DNA of 45,228 nt from Algoriphagus sp. AK58 (GTDB lineage: Bacteria > Bacteroidota > Bacteroidia > Cytophagales > Cyclobacteriaceae). The DNA lies in the NCBI RefSeq assembly GCF_014324365.1, contig NZ_QEIG01000009.1, positions 1-45,228 of the forward strand. Reading direction: 5' to 3'. Under the pieces are notes generated by a model. That model saw only the letters and a list, made by a program, of their open reading frames with translations. It was not told the origin of the DNA and made no database searches. Below are positions 23,988 to 32,060 of this stretch, piece after piece; positions within the stretch are counted from its first letter, which is position 1, and every line of letters starts with the position of its first letter. Made by a program: the position numbers and the translations under genes.

Positions 23988-25526
23988 TCACCCCGCCCAG
24001 CCTTCTCGATCCAAGCTTCGGTACTGGATCGCCTCGGCCAAGTGCTCGACTTTGATGCTGTCGCTTTCGGCAATGTCGGCAATGGTACGGGCTACTTTCA
24101 GGATTCGGTCATAGGCTCGTGCAGAGAGCCCGAGACGCTCCATGGCTGTTTTCAGAAGGGCTTTGCCGGCTTCATTGATCTGGCAGACTTCCTTGACCAT
24201 GTGTGAAGGCATCATGGCATTGCAGAATACCTCGGGATTGTTTTCGAAGCGCAGCTTTTGTCTTTCCCTTCCTTTGATCACCCGCTCCCGGATCGCTTTG
24301 CTGGATTCACTTTTGCGGGTGGAGGTCATCTCGTCAAACTTCACCGGAGTCACTTCCACATGCAGATCGATCCGGTCAAGCAAGGGGCCACTGACTTTGT
24401 TGAGGTAGCGCTGCACGATACCGGGACCGCAGACGCATTCTTTTTCGGGGTGGTTGTAGTAGCCACAAGGGCAGGGGTTCATACTGGCGATGAGCATAAA
24501 GTTGGCCGGGTAATCTACGGACACTTTTGCTCGGGAGATGGTGACTTTTCGCTCTTCCAGGGGTTGACGCATGACCTCTAGTACGGTCCGCTTGAACTCC
24601 GGAAGTTCATCCAAAAACAACACGCCATTATGCGCCAGGGAAATCTCCCCCGGCTGCGGATTGCCTCCTCCGCCGACCAAGGCCACGTCAGAGATCGTAT
24701 GATGAGGACTTCGAAAAGGCCGCTGTGCAAGCAGAGAAGCATTTTTACCTAGTTTTCCTGCTACGGAATGGATCTTGGTCGTCTCCAAGGCTTCCTGAAG
24801 GGAAAGCGGGGGAAGGATCGAAGGCAGACGCTTGGCGAGCATGGTTTTACCCGCACCGGGAGGACCAATCATGATCACATTGTGGCCTCCTGCTGCGGCA
24901 ATTTCCATGGCCCGCTTGATGTTTTCTTGTCCCTGTACATCGGCAAAGTCGAACTCATTGTCATCCAAAGAGTGGTAAAAAATCTCCCGGGTATCGGTCA
25001 CAAGCGGCTCAATTTGAAGATTGCCCTGAAGAAAATCTACTGCCTGATCGAGTGTCTCCACTCCGATGATGTCCAGGTTGTTGACGATGGAAGCCTCTTT
25101 GGCATTTTCAAGGGGTAGAATAAACCCTTTGAAACCCCGTTTTCGGGCTTCGATGGCGATTGGTAAAACGCCTTTGATTGGGCGGAGATTTCCATCCAAG
25201 GATAGTTCGCCCATGATCACATAGCGTTCGAGTTCGGGAAAATTGACCTGCTCGGATGCTTGGAGAATCCCCATAGCAATCGGCAAGTCATAGGCTGAGC
25301 CTTCTTTCCTTATGTCTGCCGGAGCCAGATTGATCACTACTTTTTGCCGGGGCATCCGGTAGTTGAAGTATTTCAGGGCGGATTCTACCCGCTGCTGGGA
25401 TTCCTTGACGGCGGAGTCAGGCAGCCCTACCATAAAGAAACTGGTGCCTTGGCCTACATTCACCTCGATGGTGATGAGATTGGCATCCACGCCGGATACG
25501 GCACTTCCAAAAGTTTTTGCGACCAT
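23988..25526 (-). CDS. comM: ComM/YifB-family magnesium-chelatase-like AAA+ ATPase
   Basis: 512 residues with the YifB order: an N-terminal S5-like domain (GSAVSGVDANLITIEVNVGQ, GLPDSAVKESQQRVESAL), a Mg-chelatase AAA+ core with Walker A GPPGAGKT (221-228), FRSPHHTISDVALVGGG and the Walker B HNGVLFLDELPEF, a Cys-rich loop NPCPCGYYNHPEKECVCGPG, and a C-terminal helical lid (LSARAYDRILKVARTIADI). In naturally competent bacteria ComM is a helicase aiding branch migration of incoming DNA. Length is normal. It lies downstream of a terminator that separates it from the ABC transporter unit. Confidence 0.93.
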   Translation of the reverse strand: MVAKTFGSAVSGVDANLITIEVNVGQGTSFFMVGLPDSAVKESQQRVESALKYFNYRMPRQKVVINLAPADIRKEGSAYDLPIAMGILQASEQVNFPELERYVIMGELSLDGNLRPIKGVLPIAIEARKRGFKGFILPLENAKEASIVNNLDIIGVETLDQAVDFLQGNLQIEPLVTDTREIFYHSLDDNEFDFADVQGQENIKRAMEIAAAGGHNVIMIGPPGAGKTMLAKRLPSILPPLSLQEALETTKIHSVAGKLGKNASLLAQRPFRSPHHTISDVALVGGGGNPQPGEISLAHNGVLFLDELPEFKRTVLEVMRQPLEERKVTISRAKVSVDYPANFMLIASMNPCPCGYYNHPEKECVCGPGIVQRYLNKVSGPLLDRIDLHVEVTPVKFDEMTSTRKSESSKAIRERVIKGRERQKLRFENNPEVFCNAMMPSHMVKEVCQINEAGKALLKTAMERLGLSARAYDRILKVARTIADIAESDSIKVEHLAEAIQYRSLDREGWAG

Positions 25527-25534
25527 ATTGAATT

Positions 25535-25559
25535 AAAAAAGGAGACGGTTTGGTCTCCT
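25535..25559 (-). terminator. Leftward terminator of the ABC-exporter/small membrane protein unit
   Basis: aggagac (25540-25546) pairs with gtctcct (25553-25559); read leftwards the stem is followed by TTTTTAATT. It lies between the membrane protein stop (25589) and the comM start (25526), so comM likely has its own promoter or relies on read-through. Confidence 0.68.
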
Positions 25560-25588
25560 CAATATACTCGATTGTGAAAATTAAATCT

Positions 25589-25957
25589 TTATTGATCCGT
25601 GAAATTTTGACGGGGACGAATCGTGCCAATCGGTTCTTCCTGATTTTTTTGAGGAATAGGCTTGGAAGTTTGAGTGGATTTGGGGTGCTCCAAGTCATAC
25701 AATTTGGCTTTGACCGAGTTCATCTCGATTTCCATTTTTTTGATTTGGTCTAACAGTCCTTTGGTATAAATCGCTTTTGTCCCCCAGGCTGCCAAAAATA
25801 AAATGGAACCCGTGAGAAACACTTTGACCATCGAAGCCGAAGTAATCGGATCCATTCCAAATGCCGATCCCAGGGTATCGAAGAAGATGAAAAAGATCAG
25901 AAAAACCAGAAAAAAGGCCAGGAGTGCGAGTTGGAGATAATGGGCTACTGTTTTCAT
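25589..25957 (-). CDS. Small membrane protein with two TM helices and a coiled-coil tail
   Basis: 122 residues from ATG 25957 (MKTVAHYLQLALLAFF); a GTG at 25984 in frame would add nine residues. Two hydrophobic segments (about residues 8-28 and 40-58) are followed by a helical stretch QIKKMEIEMNSVKAKLYDLE and a Pro/Gln-rich end. It follows the ABC exporter gene by 34 bases in the same direction and ends at the terminator at 25535-25559, suggesting co-transcription. I do not recognise a family; it could be an accessory of the exporter. Confidence 0.65.
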   Translation of the reverse strand: MKTVAHYLQLALLAFFLVFLIFFIFFDTLGSAFGMDPITSASMVKVFLTGSILFLAAWGTKAIYTKGLLDQIKKMEIEMNSVKAKLYDLEHPKSTQTSKPIPQKNQEEPIGTIRPRQNFTDQ

Positions 25958-25991
25958 GACTGCTAGATCAACTTTGGTGATCACTAAGATA

Positions 25992-27824
25992 TTAAACAGA
26001 CTGGATACTGGAAAGCTTTTGGTAGAGTCCTTCTGTAGCCATCAGTTCGGTATGAGTCCCGCGCTGGACTATTTTTCCACGCTCTATCACCAGAATCTCA
26101 TCCGCATGCTGGATGGTACTCAGCCGGTGCGCAATGACCAAGGTGGTTCGGTTGCTCATCAGCTTGGTCAAGGCCTCTTGTACAAGCAACTCTGATTCGG
26201 AATCGAGTGCAGAGGTAGCCTCGTCCAAAATCAATATCGGAGGATTTTTTAATACCGCCCGTGCTATACTCAGACGTTGACGTTGTCCTCCGGAAAGCTT
26301 TGATCCCCGGTCACCGATATTGGTTTGGTAGCCATTTTCCAGTTGGGAAATGAAGCCATGGGCATTGGCAATTTTGGCAGCTTCGATGACTTGGGCTTCT
26401 GTGGCTCCGTGTATCCCAAAGGCAATGTTGTTGAAAACGGAATCGTTGAAAAGAATTGATTCCTGAGTCACAATTCCCATCAGACTTCTTAACTCATGGG
26501 TGGAAAACTCCCTGAGGTCTGTTCCATCCAGAAGAATCTGTCCATCTGTCGGGTCATAAAATCTCGGAACCAAATCCGCCAAGGTAGATTTTCCTCCCCC
26601 TGAAGGTCCAACCAAAGCAATGGTTTTGCCTTTTTTAAGGGAAAAGTCAATATTTTTAAGTACCAAATGATCTTCGTATGCAAAGCTTACTTTTTTGAAA
26701 TTGATGGATTCATGGAATCCTGAAAGTGGCTTTGGTTTAGGCGGAGATTGGATTTGGCTAGGGGTGTCTATGACTTCGAAAATCCGTTCAGCGGAAGCTA
26801 TTCCACGCTGAATGCTGGAGACAGCCCGAGATATTTCTTTGGCTGGATTGAGTACCTGAGTGAAAATGATGATGTAGGTAATGAAATCAGAAGCGCTCAA
26901 ATCAGACTCTCCACTCAACACCAGACTGCCCCCATAGACTAAGATCCCTGCGACAACCGTTACACCCAAAAACTGGGAAATGGGAGAGGCCAACTCATTT
27001 TTCTTGGCCATACTGACATTTACCTGAGAATAGTACTCGGTCTCCTGATCAAACTTTGTACTGACAAACCGCTCAGCATTAAAAGCCTTGATAACTCGCA
27101 TGCCTCCTAGTGTTTCGTCCAGAATATTGACAATCCTGCCTAGAGACTGTTGGCTTTGTATGGCTTTCTTTTTCAGTCTTTTGGTGATTCCTCCAATGAT
27201 CGCTCCAGAGATAGGTATGATCAAAATAGTGAAAAGCGTGAGCTTCACAGACATGAAAAATAGTACAGCAAAATAGAGCAGAATCGTGGCCGGTTCTCTG
27301 AAAACCACTCTGAGTGACTGAACAATGGTGTTTTCTACCTCCTGCACATCGTTTGTCATCTTGGACATCAGATCGCCCTTGCGCTCATTGGAAAAGTAGC
27401 CGATGTGCAATGCACTGACTTTTTCGAAAATATCCATGCGCATTCCTTTGATCACCACCGCGCGAACCTTGGCCAACACCACTCCCGACAGATAGGTGAA
27501 AAGGTTGGAAAGGAAAACAGACCCTACAATAATGAGGCATACGAAAATCAAGGTGCCAAACTTCCCGTACGCTTCGCTGACCAGTAAAAACCGGTGATTG
27601 AAAAGAGAAGTAAAGTAGTCCACCGAGAAGCTAAAGGAGGGCATTGCCCGAAACCTTTCCATTTTCTCAGGCTCTACCTGTTCAAAAATCACATCAAAAA
27701 GCGGCTTGAGCAAAGTGAAATTGAGCAAGCCAAATACAATTGCCAAAAAGGCATAAAGAATATAGATCGGAACAAACTTTCCAAAAGGGCGGGCATAGGA
27801 AAGGATCCGAAGGTAGGTTTTCAT
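25992..27824 (-). CDS. MsbA-like ABC exporter (fused permease and ATPase)
   Basis: 610 residues: a six-helix type I exporter domain (about 1-350) and a nucleotide-binding domain with Walker A GPSGGGKST (416-424), signature LSGGQRQRLSIARA, Walker B PPILILDEATSALDSE and the switch His in VIAHRLST. It probably works as a homodimer exporting a lipid, lipid A core or drug-like substrate; substrate cannot be read from sequence. It lies next to the Wzi-like gene, which points to envelope glycan or lipid transport. All motifs are intact. Upstream at 27833-27840 a leftward TATCCTTG, one mismatch from TAnnTTTG, may be the -7 box. Confidence 0.93.
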   Translation of the reverse strand: MKTYLRILSYARPFGKFVPIYILYAFLAIVFGLLNFTLLKPLFDVIFEQVEPEKMERFRAMPSFSFSVDYFTSLFNHRFLLVSEAYGKFGTLIFVCLIIVGSVFLSNLFTYLSGVVLAKVRAVVIKGMRMDIFEKVSALHIGYFSNERKGDLMSKMTNDVQEVENTIVQSLRVVFREPATILLYFAVLFFMSVKLTLFTILIIPISGAIIGGITKRLKKKAIQSQQSLGRIVNILDETLGGMRVIKAFNAERFVSTKFDQETEYYSQVNVSMAKKNELASPISQFLGVTVVAGILVYGGSLVLSGESDLSASDFITYIIIFTQVLNPAKEISRAVSSIQRGIASAERIFEVIDTPSQIQSPPKPKPLSGFHESINFKKVSFAYEDHLVLKNIDFSLKKGKTIALVGPSGGGKSTLADLVPRFYDPTDGQILLDGTDLREFSTHELRSLMGIVTQESILFNDSVFNNIAFGIHGATEAQVIEAAKIANAHGFISQLENGYQTNIGDRGSKLSGGQRQRLSIARAVLKNPPILILDEATSALDSESELLVQEALTKLMSNRTTLVIAHRLSTIQHADEILVIERGKIVQRGTHTELMATEGLYQKLSSIQSV

Positions 27825-27883
27825 TAATTCAACAAGGATAAATCAGCCCGCAAGTTACGTAAAATTACCTTGGTGGGGGGGTG

Positions 27884-29584
27884 CTAGAAATTGAAATCAG
27901 GCCTGACAAAATTCCAACGGATTGCCAGCTGCAAGTAATGGCTGCTTACCGGGCTGTTGAGATCTTGGGCTGTTCTTCGTCGGTAATAGTGAGAACCATC
28001 GATGAACAAGTTGTGCTTGAGCATATAAGATGCGGTGAAATTGGACTGAATCACCCGGTTTTCGATCCCTTGGCCGATATAATTTCCGAATAATCCTGTG
28101 GGGCTGTTTTCCAGGCGGTTTTTCAACACATCTCCTCCCCAGTTGACATTAGCATTCTCGTCTGCCCCAAAATATTGATACATTCCGGTGAGATTCAGAT
28201 CCAATCTTGGCAAAGGCTGGTACCGAAGGATTCCCACAAATTCTCTGAAATTTGCACCTCGTGGATGGGTGAGGGGAGTTCTCCAGTTGGAATAAGACTG
28301 GTAGTCCACTTTTTCCTGAAAGGTATAGGGCCGGGCTTGGTTCCATTCCAATTGGAAATCCAGATTTTTCAGGCCTAAGACATTGATATACTTGTAGCCC
28401 AATTGGGCCCCGTATTTGTTTCGCTTGGAGCCTTCTCCGTCAATTTCAAAAAACTCATTAAAAACAAATTCATCCAGTGCAAACTGTCCGTAAAGTTCCA
28501 TACCGGGAGTAAAAATCCACTTTCCGTCTATTCCCAACATGACCTTGTCCGGTGTGCCTTGCTGCTGTTCTACCCATCGAAGAAAAATGAACGGATTAAA
28601 GTAATTGAAATTGATCTTGTCGGTCATGATGGAGGAGAAAAATCCAAGATTCATATTCTTCCCCACATTAAAGCCCAGTCGGTTATAAGCAAAATATTTT
28701 TGCGGATAGCGTCCATCAGTCGGCCTTCCTCTATTATAGAAAACATCTGCTGTCATTTGGGTCCACAGGTTGGTCAGCTGAAATTTCCACACTTTGGTGT
28801 TGAACTTGACAAACATGTAGGGATTGGAAAAATCTGAAATCTGAAAGGACCGATACCCCTCCCCAGCAAAGTTTCGGTCATGTCCGACTTGTATTTCGAT
28901 ATGTTTGGTGATCTGAAAAGACACATGACCCAGTGCAGAAAAATAGCTGTATCCGTCAGATTCATATTCTTTCCAGAATCCCTCTCCCGGCACTGCACCA
29001 TTATACTCGGCATAGTCTTTTACCCAGGAAGGGAAAAAAACCTCTGAAGTGGTCAGATAGGTGTAGAACCCCACTTTTTTATCTACCGAACCCCGAAGCG
29101 CAAGCCCTCTTGCCAACCGGGCCGGATTACGCTCATTGTCGGTCTCTGTCCCTCCGCTCAGGTAGATCACAGGGGCGAGATGGATTCCGAATTCTTCACC
29201 TTCATAATGGGCAAAATCACCTTGTCTTCGATAAAGCGATTTCAGGAAGGGCTTTTTTGAACCGGGAATTTCCCTTTTGGAAAACTCCCAAGAGTCCTGA
29301 CTCAGGTAGTTAAGGTTAAACTGATCGGCTTTGGACTGTATCACTTCCGGATTTTCAGCCAAACTGTCTAGGTATTGGGCTACTATGTCTCTTCGAAAGG
29401 GTTTGTAGCCTGTATTGAAAAAGGGATTGGTTTTCCCTTGGAGAATTTCATAGCGTTCGATCTTGTGGTAGTAATCCCTGTCGTAAGGGATATAAGCACC
29501 TTGGGCAAAAGTCAGAGAATGCACAGACAAGAGAATCAATATGCCCAATGGGCAGAAAAGTCGGAAGGACAGTTTTTTTTGCAT
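27884..29584 (-). CDS. Capsule assembly protein Wzi-family outer-membrane barrel
   Basis: 566 residues with signal peptide (CPLGILILLSVHSLTFAQ) and then the Bacteroidetes Wzi pattern: a helical N-terminal part (YYHKIERYEILQGK, RRDIVAQYLDSL), followed by a long series of beta-strands with aromatic girdles (HIEIQVGHDRNFAGEGYRSF, MFVKFNTKVWKFQLTNLW, YKYINVLGLKNLDFQLEWNQ) and a C-terminal strand YLQLAIRWNFV. Wzi anchors or organises capsular polysaccharide at the outer membrane in Gram-negative bacteria. It sits upstream of an MsbA-like exporter in the same direction. Adjacent capsule synthesis genes are absent, so its glycan is unknown. Confidence 0.85.
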   Translation of the reverse strand: MQKKLSFRLFCPLGILILLSVHSLTFAQGAYIPYDRDYYHKIERYEILQGKTNPFFNTGYKPFRRDIVAQYLDSLAENPEVIQSKADQFNLNYLSQDSWEFSKREIPGSKKPFLKSLYRRQGDFAHYEGEEFGIHLAPVIYLSGGTETDNERNPARLARGLALRGSVDKKVGFYTYLTTSEVFFPSWVKDYAEYNGAVPGEGFWKEYESDGYSYFSALGHVSFQITKHIEIQVGHDRNFAGEGYRSFQISDFSNPYMFVKFNTKVWKFQLTNLWTQMTADVFYNRGRPTDGRYPQKYFAYNRLGFNVGKNMNLGFFSSIMTDKINFNYFNPFIFLRWVEQQQGTPDKVMLGIDGKWIFTPGMELYGQFALDEFVFNEFFEIDGEGSKRNKYGAQLGYKYINVLGLKNLDFQLEWNQARPYTFQEKVDYQSYSNWRTPLTHPRGANFREFVGILRYQPLPRLDLNLTGMYQYFGADENANVNWGGDVLKNRLENSPTGLFGNYIGQGIENRVIQSNFTASYMLKHNLFIDGSHYYRRRTAQDLNSPVSSHYLQLAIRWNFVRPDFNF

Positions 29585-29793
29585 TACCTAAATCTAAAAA
29601 AGAAAATCCTGCGTGCAATAATTGAGAGGAATTCCCTTTTCCTGTGAATGGAAAGTTGTGGGCTACCACGAGATAGTTGTAAAAATACTTAAATCGCTAG
29701 GACAATCTTCTCATTTCGCAATCAAAAAGGCATTTATTGTCCTCTTTGAAGCCTATTTACCATCTAATTAACTGTCAAAAAAAGCATTATCCC

Positions 29794-29801
29794 TATCTTT
29801 G
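29794..29801 (+). promoter_or_regulatory. -7 box for the PafA-like phosphatase gene
   Basis: TATCTTTG matches TAnnTTTG exactly, 17 bases before ATG 29819. No TTTG at -33 spacing is visible. The start site would fall near 29807. Confidence 0.45.
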
Positions 29802-29818
29802 AAAAAAATATTTAACTC

Positions 29819-31450
29819 ATGAGACACTTTCTCATTGTTCTCCTTGGTGTGCTTTGTTTTCACATAGGAGTAAATGCCCAGGAGAAATCCCAAAAGCCAA
29901 AGCTGGTGGTGGGAATCATTGTGGATCAGATGCGACAGGAATACCTCTATAGGTTTTCTGATCGGTTTGTGGAGGGTGGATTCAAACGGTTTACGGATCA
30001 GGGATTTATGATGACTAACGGTCATTACAACTACATCCCCACTTTCACTGGACCAGGACATGCCTCCGTTTACACGGGCACTACGCCGGCTACTCATGGT
30101 ATCATTGCTAACAATTGGTATGTAAGATCCCTAAACCGTATGATTTACTGTGCGGAGGACTCAACAGTTACCAATGTCGGGGGAACACCTGAAAATGGTG
30201 CCATCAGCCCAAGAAATATGTTAACAACCAGTATAACAGATGAATTAAGATTTGCCACAGGCAAGCGGGCCAAAGCAGTCGGAATAGCAATAAAAGACAG
30301 AGGAGCCAGTTTGCCTGCCGGTCATACAGGTGATGCTTATTGGTACGATGGGAATAACGGTGACTGGATGACGTCCACTTTTTACTATGATTCTTTGCCT
30401 CAATGGGTGGCAGCATTCAATGCTAAAAAACTACCCGATCAATACCTCAAGGAAACATGGAATCCATTATTCCCTATTGAAAGCTATGTAAACAGCCTGG
30501 CTGATAACAACAATTTTGAAGGTCCTTTTATTGGTAAGGAGACTCCAACCTTTCCCTACATTCTTGATTCGCTGAAAGCAAATAACGGAGGGTACGAACT
30601 TTTAGCCTCTACACCTTTTGGGAATACATTGACATTGGACATGGCGTATGCGGCCATAGAGGGTGAAAAATTGGGGCAAAGAGATGTTACCGATTTTCTT
30701 GCTGTCAGTTTCTCAAGCCCGGATTACATCGGACATCGGTTTGGGCCTTCTTCGATAGAGGTCGAGGATACCTATCTTAGATTGGATAGAGAACTGGAAA
30801 AATTCTTCTCCTACTTGGATAAAACCCTTGGAAAGGGCAACTATCTGGTATTCATTTCAGCAGACCATGCCGTAGCGGAAGTGCCTAGCTACTTGGTCAG
30901 TGAAAAAGTTCCGGCAGGTAATTTCAATACAGGAATGGTTTTGGGACAATTAAAAGGTTTTGCAATGGCCATGTATGGAGAGGGTGAATGGGTAGCAAAT
31001 CTTTCGAATGAGCAGATTTTCTTAAACCATGAACTGATTCGATCCAAGAAAATGAATCTTGAGCAAATGCAGAGAGACTTTGCTGAGTTTGTCCTGAGGT
31101 TCAAAGGTGTAAAAGAAGCATATACCGCCAGCGATTTAAAAAGGCAAGAATTCTCTCAAAATCGGCCCAAACTTCTTCAAATGGGGTATAACCATAAAGC
31201 TTCCGGTGATGTGTTACTCATTTTGGAGCCAGGCTGGTTGGTTGGAGGACAGCGGGGCACCACACACGGTTCAGGCTATAACTACGACACCCACGTCCCT
31301 ATTGCCTTTTATGGCTGGGGAATCAAACCCGGAAAGAGTGCGGCCTACACCACAGTGACGGACATTGCTCCTACTTTGGCTGTCTTGCTTCAGATCCGAA
31401 TGCCAAATGGAACCACCGGGCAGCCGATTCGGGAAGTTATTGGCAATTGA
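29819..31450 (+). CDS. pafA: PafA-type secreted alkaline phosphatase
   Basis: 543 residues with signal peptide MRHFLIVLLGVLCFHIGVNAQ and an alkaline-phosphatase-superfamily domain: VVGIIVDQMRQEY (metal Asp), YIPTFTGPGHASVYTG with nucleophile Thr77, N98/N99 in ANNWY, and K159/R161 in AIKDRGAS, which match the PafA Lys/Arg pair for phosphate binding. Downstream are FSSPDYIGHRFGP, FISADHAVAEVP and GTTHGSGYNYDTHVPIAFYG, the remaining metal ligands. PafA is a periplasmic phosphate-insensitive monoesterase of Bacteroidetes. Followed by a long hairpin at 31471-31547. No phosphate-regulon genes are adjacent. Confidence 0.9.
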   Translation: MRHFLIVLLGVLCFHIGVNAQEKSQKPKLVVGIIVDQMRQEYLYRFSDRFVEGGFKRFTDQGFMMTNGHYNYIPTFTGPGHASVYTGTTPATHGIIANNWYVRSLNRMIYCAEDSTVTNVGGTPENGAISPRNMLTTSITDELRFATGKRAKAVGIAIKDRGASLPAGHTGDAYWYDGNNGDWMTSTFYYDSLPQWVAAFNAKKLPDQYLKETWNPLFPIESYVNSLADNNNFEGPFIGKETPTFPYILDSLKANNGGYELLASTPFGNTLTLDMAYAAIEGEKLGQRDVTDFLAVSFSSPDYIGHRFGPSSIEVEDTYLRLDRELEKFFSYLDKTLGKGNYLVFISADHAVAEVPSYLVSEKVPAGNFNTGMVLGQLKGFAMAMYGEGEWVANLSNEQIFLNHELIRSKKMNLEQMQRDFAEFVLRFKGVKEAYTASDLKRQEFSQNRPKLLQMGYNHKASGDVLLILEPGWLVGGQRGTTHGSGYNYDTHVPIAFYGWGIKPGKSAAYTTVTDIAPTLAVLLQIRMPNGTTGQPIREVIGN

Positions 31451-31470
31451 TTTAACCAATTGAATTAGAA

Positions 31471-31547
31471 GACCTCAGGGTACTTAACTGACTTCAATCT
31501 CAGGCATTTGCTGGATTATGTCAATAAGTACTTTGAGGTCAATTTTT
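31471..31547 (+). terminator. Large imperfect hairpin with T-tract after pafA
   Basis: gacctcagggtactta (31471-31486) pairs with taagtactttgaggtc (31525-31540), 16 bp with two G-U, around a 38-base loop, then aattttttat. Strong enough for a terminator, but the loop is unusually long; it also lies just upstream of a Y1-transposase-like gene and could be a mobile-element end. Confidence 0.6.
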
Positions 31548-31611
31548 TATTTGGCTAACAAAAGGATCTTTGATTTTTTTATACCTAAATTAGATCCTTT
31601 CATTTCTCATT

Positions 31612-32022
31612 ATGCCTCATTCATCCTCAAATGTCTGGACTCACTTGGTATTTTGGACCGCAGGTCATGAAAGGGCTATTACCGGTCAACTAATCCCGGT
31701 TATTCATGCGGTTTTGGATGAATTGTCTCTAAAGTTTACTCCCCATCAGGTGTATCACAGCATTCTTCCGGATCACATTCATCTTTTGACCAAGGTTCCC
31801 AGTAATATTTCAGTAGACCAGCTTACTTTTCAAGTTCAGCAAAACATAGGCAAGAGACTTCGTGAATTGGATTTGGGAGATTTTTTAACATGGGATCCGG
31901 ACTATCATGTGCACTCAGTCAGCATCAACAGGCTTTCGGCAGAAAAAAGCTTAATCGACCGGCAGGAATTCAAGCATAAGGAAATTTCCCTGGTAGATGA
32001 ATTGAAATTTCTCGGATTATAA
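31612..32022 (+). CDS. Y1 (HUH) REP-associated/IS200-like transposase homologue lacking the catalytic Tyr
   Basis: 136 residues of the Y1_Tnp fold: NVWTHLVFWTAGHERAI at the start, the metal-binding HUH motif in ILPDHIHLL (H55, H57), and the C-terminal helix EKSLIDRQEFKHKEIS. In active members this helix reads Y-I-x-x-Q-E-x-H-H with the nucleophilic Tyr; here the aligned residue is Leu114 and no Tyr lies nearby. The usual GYGAFSVS block is also altered (DPDYHVHSVS). The frame is otherwise full length and intact, so this may be a domesticated DNA-binding protein rather than a decayed transposase. It has its own 3' terminator; no RBS-proximal promoter consensus seen. Confidence 0.78.
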   Translation: MPHSSSNVWTHLVFWTAGHERAITGQLIPVIHAVLDELSLKFTPHQVYHSILPDHIHLLTKVPSNISVDQLTFQVQQNIGKRLRELDLGDFLTWDPDYHVHSVSINRLSAEKSLIDRQEFKHKEISLVDELKFLGL

Positions 32023-32057
32023 AAAAGCCTGAATTTTTTCTAATTCAGGCTTTTTTT
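32021..32057. terminator. Bidirectional terminator between the Y1-like gene and hmgA
   Basis: aaaaaagcctgaatt (32021-32035) and aattcaggctttttt (32042-32056) form a perfect 15-bp stem with a T-tract on each side, serving both convergent genes. It overlaps the last two bases of the Y1-like gene's stop codon. Confidence 0.92.
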
Positions 32058-32060
32058 GAT

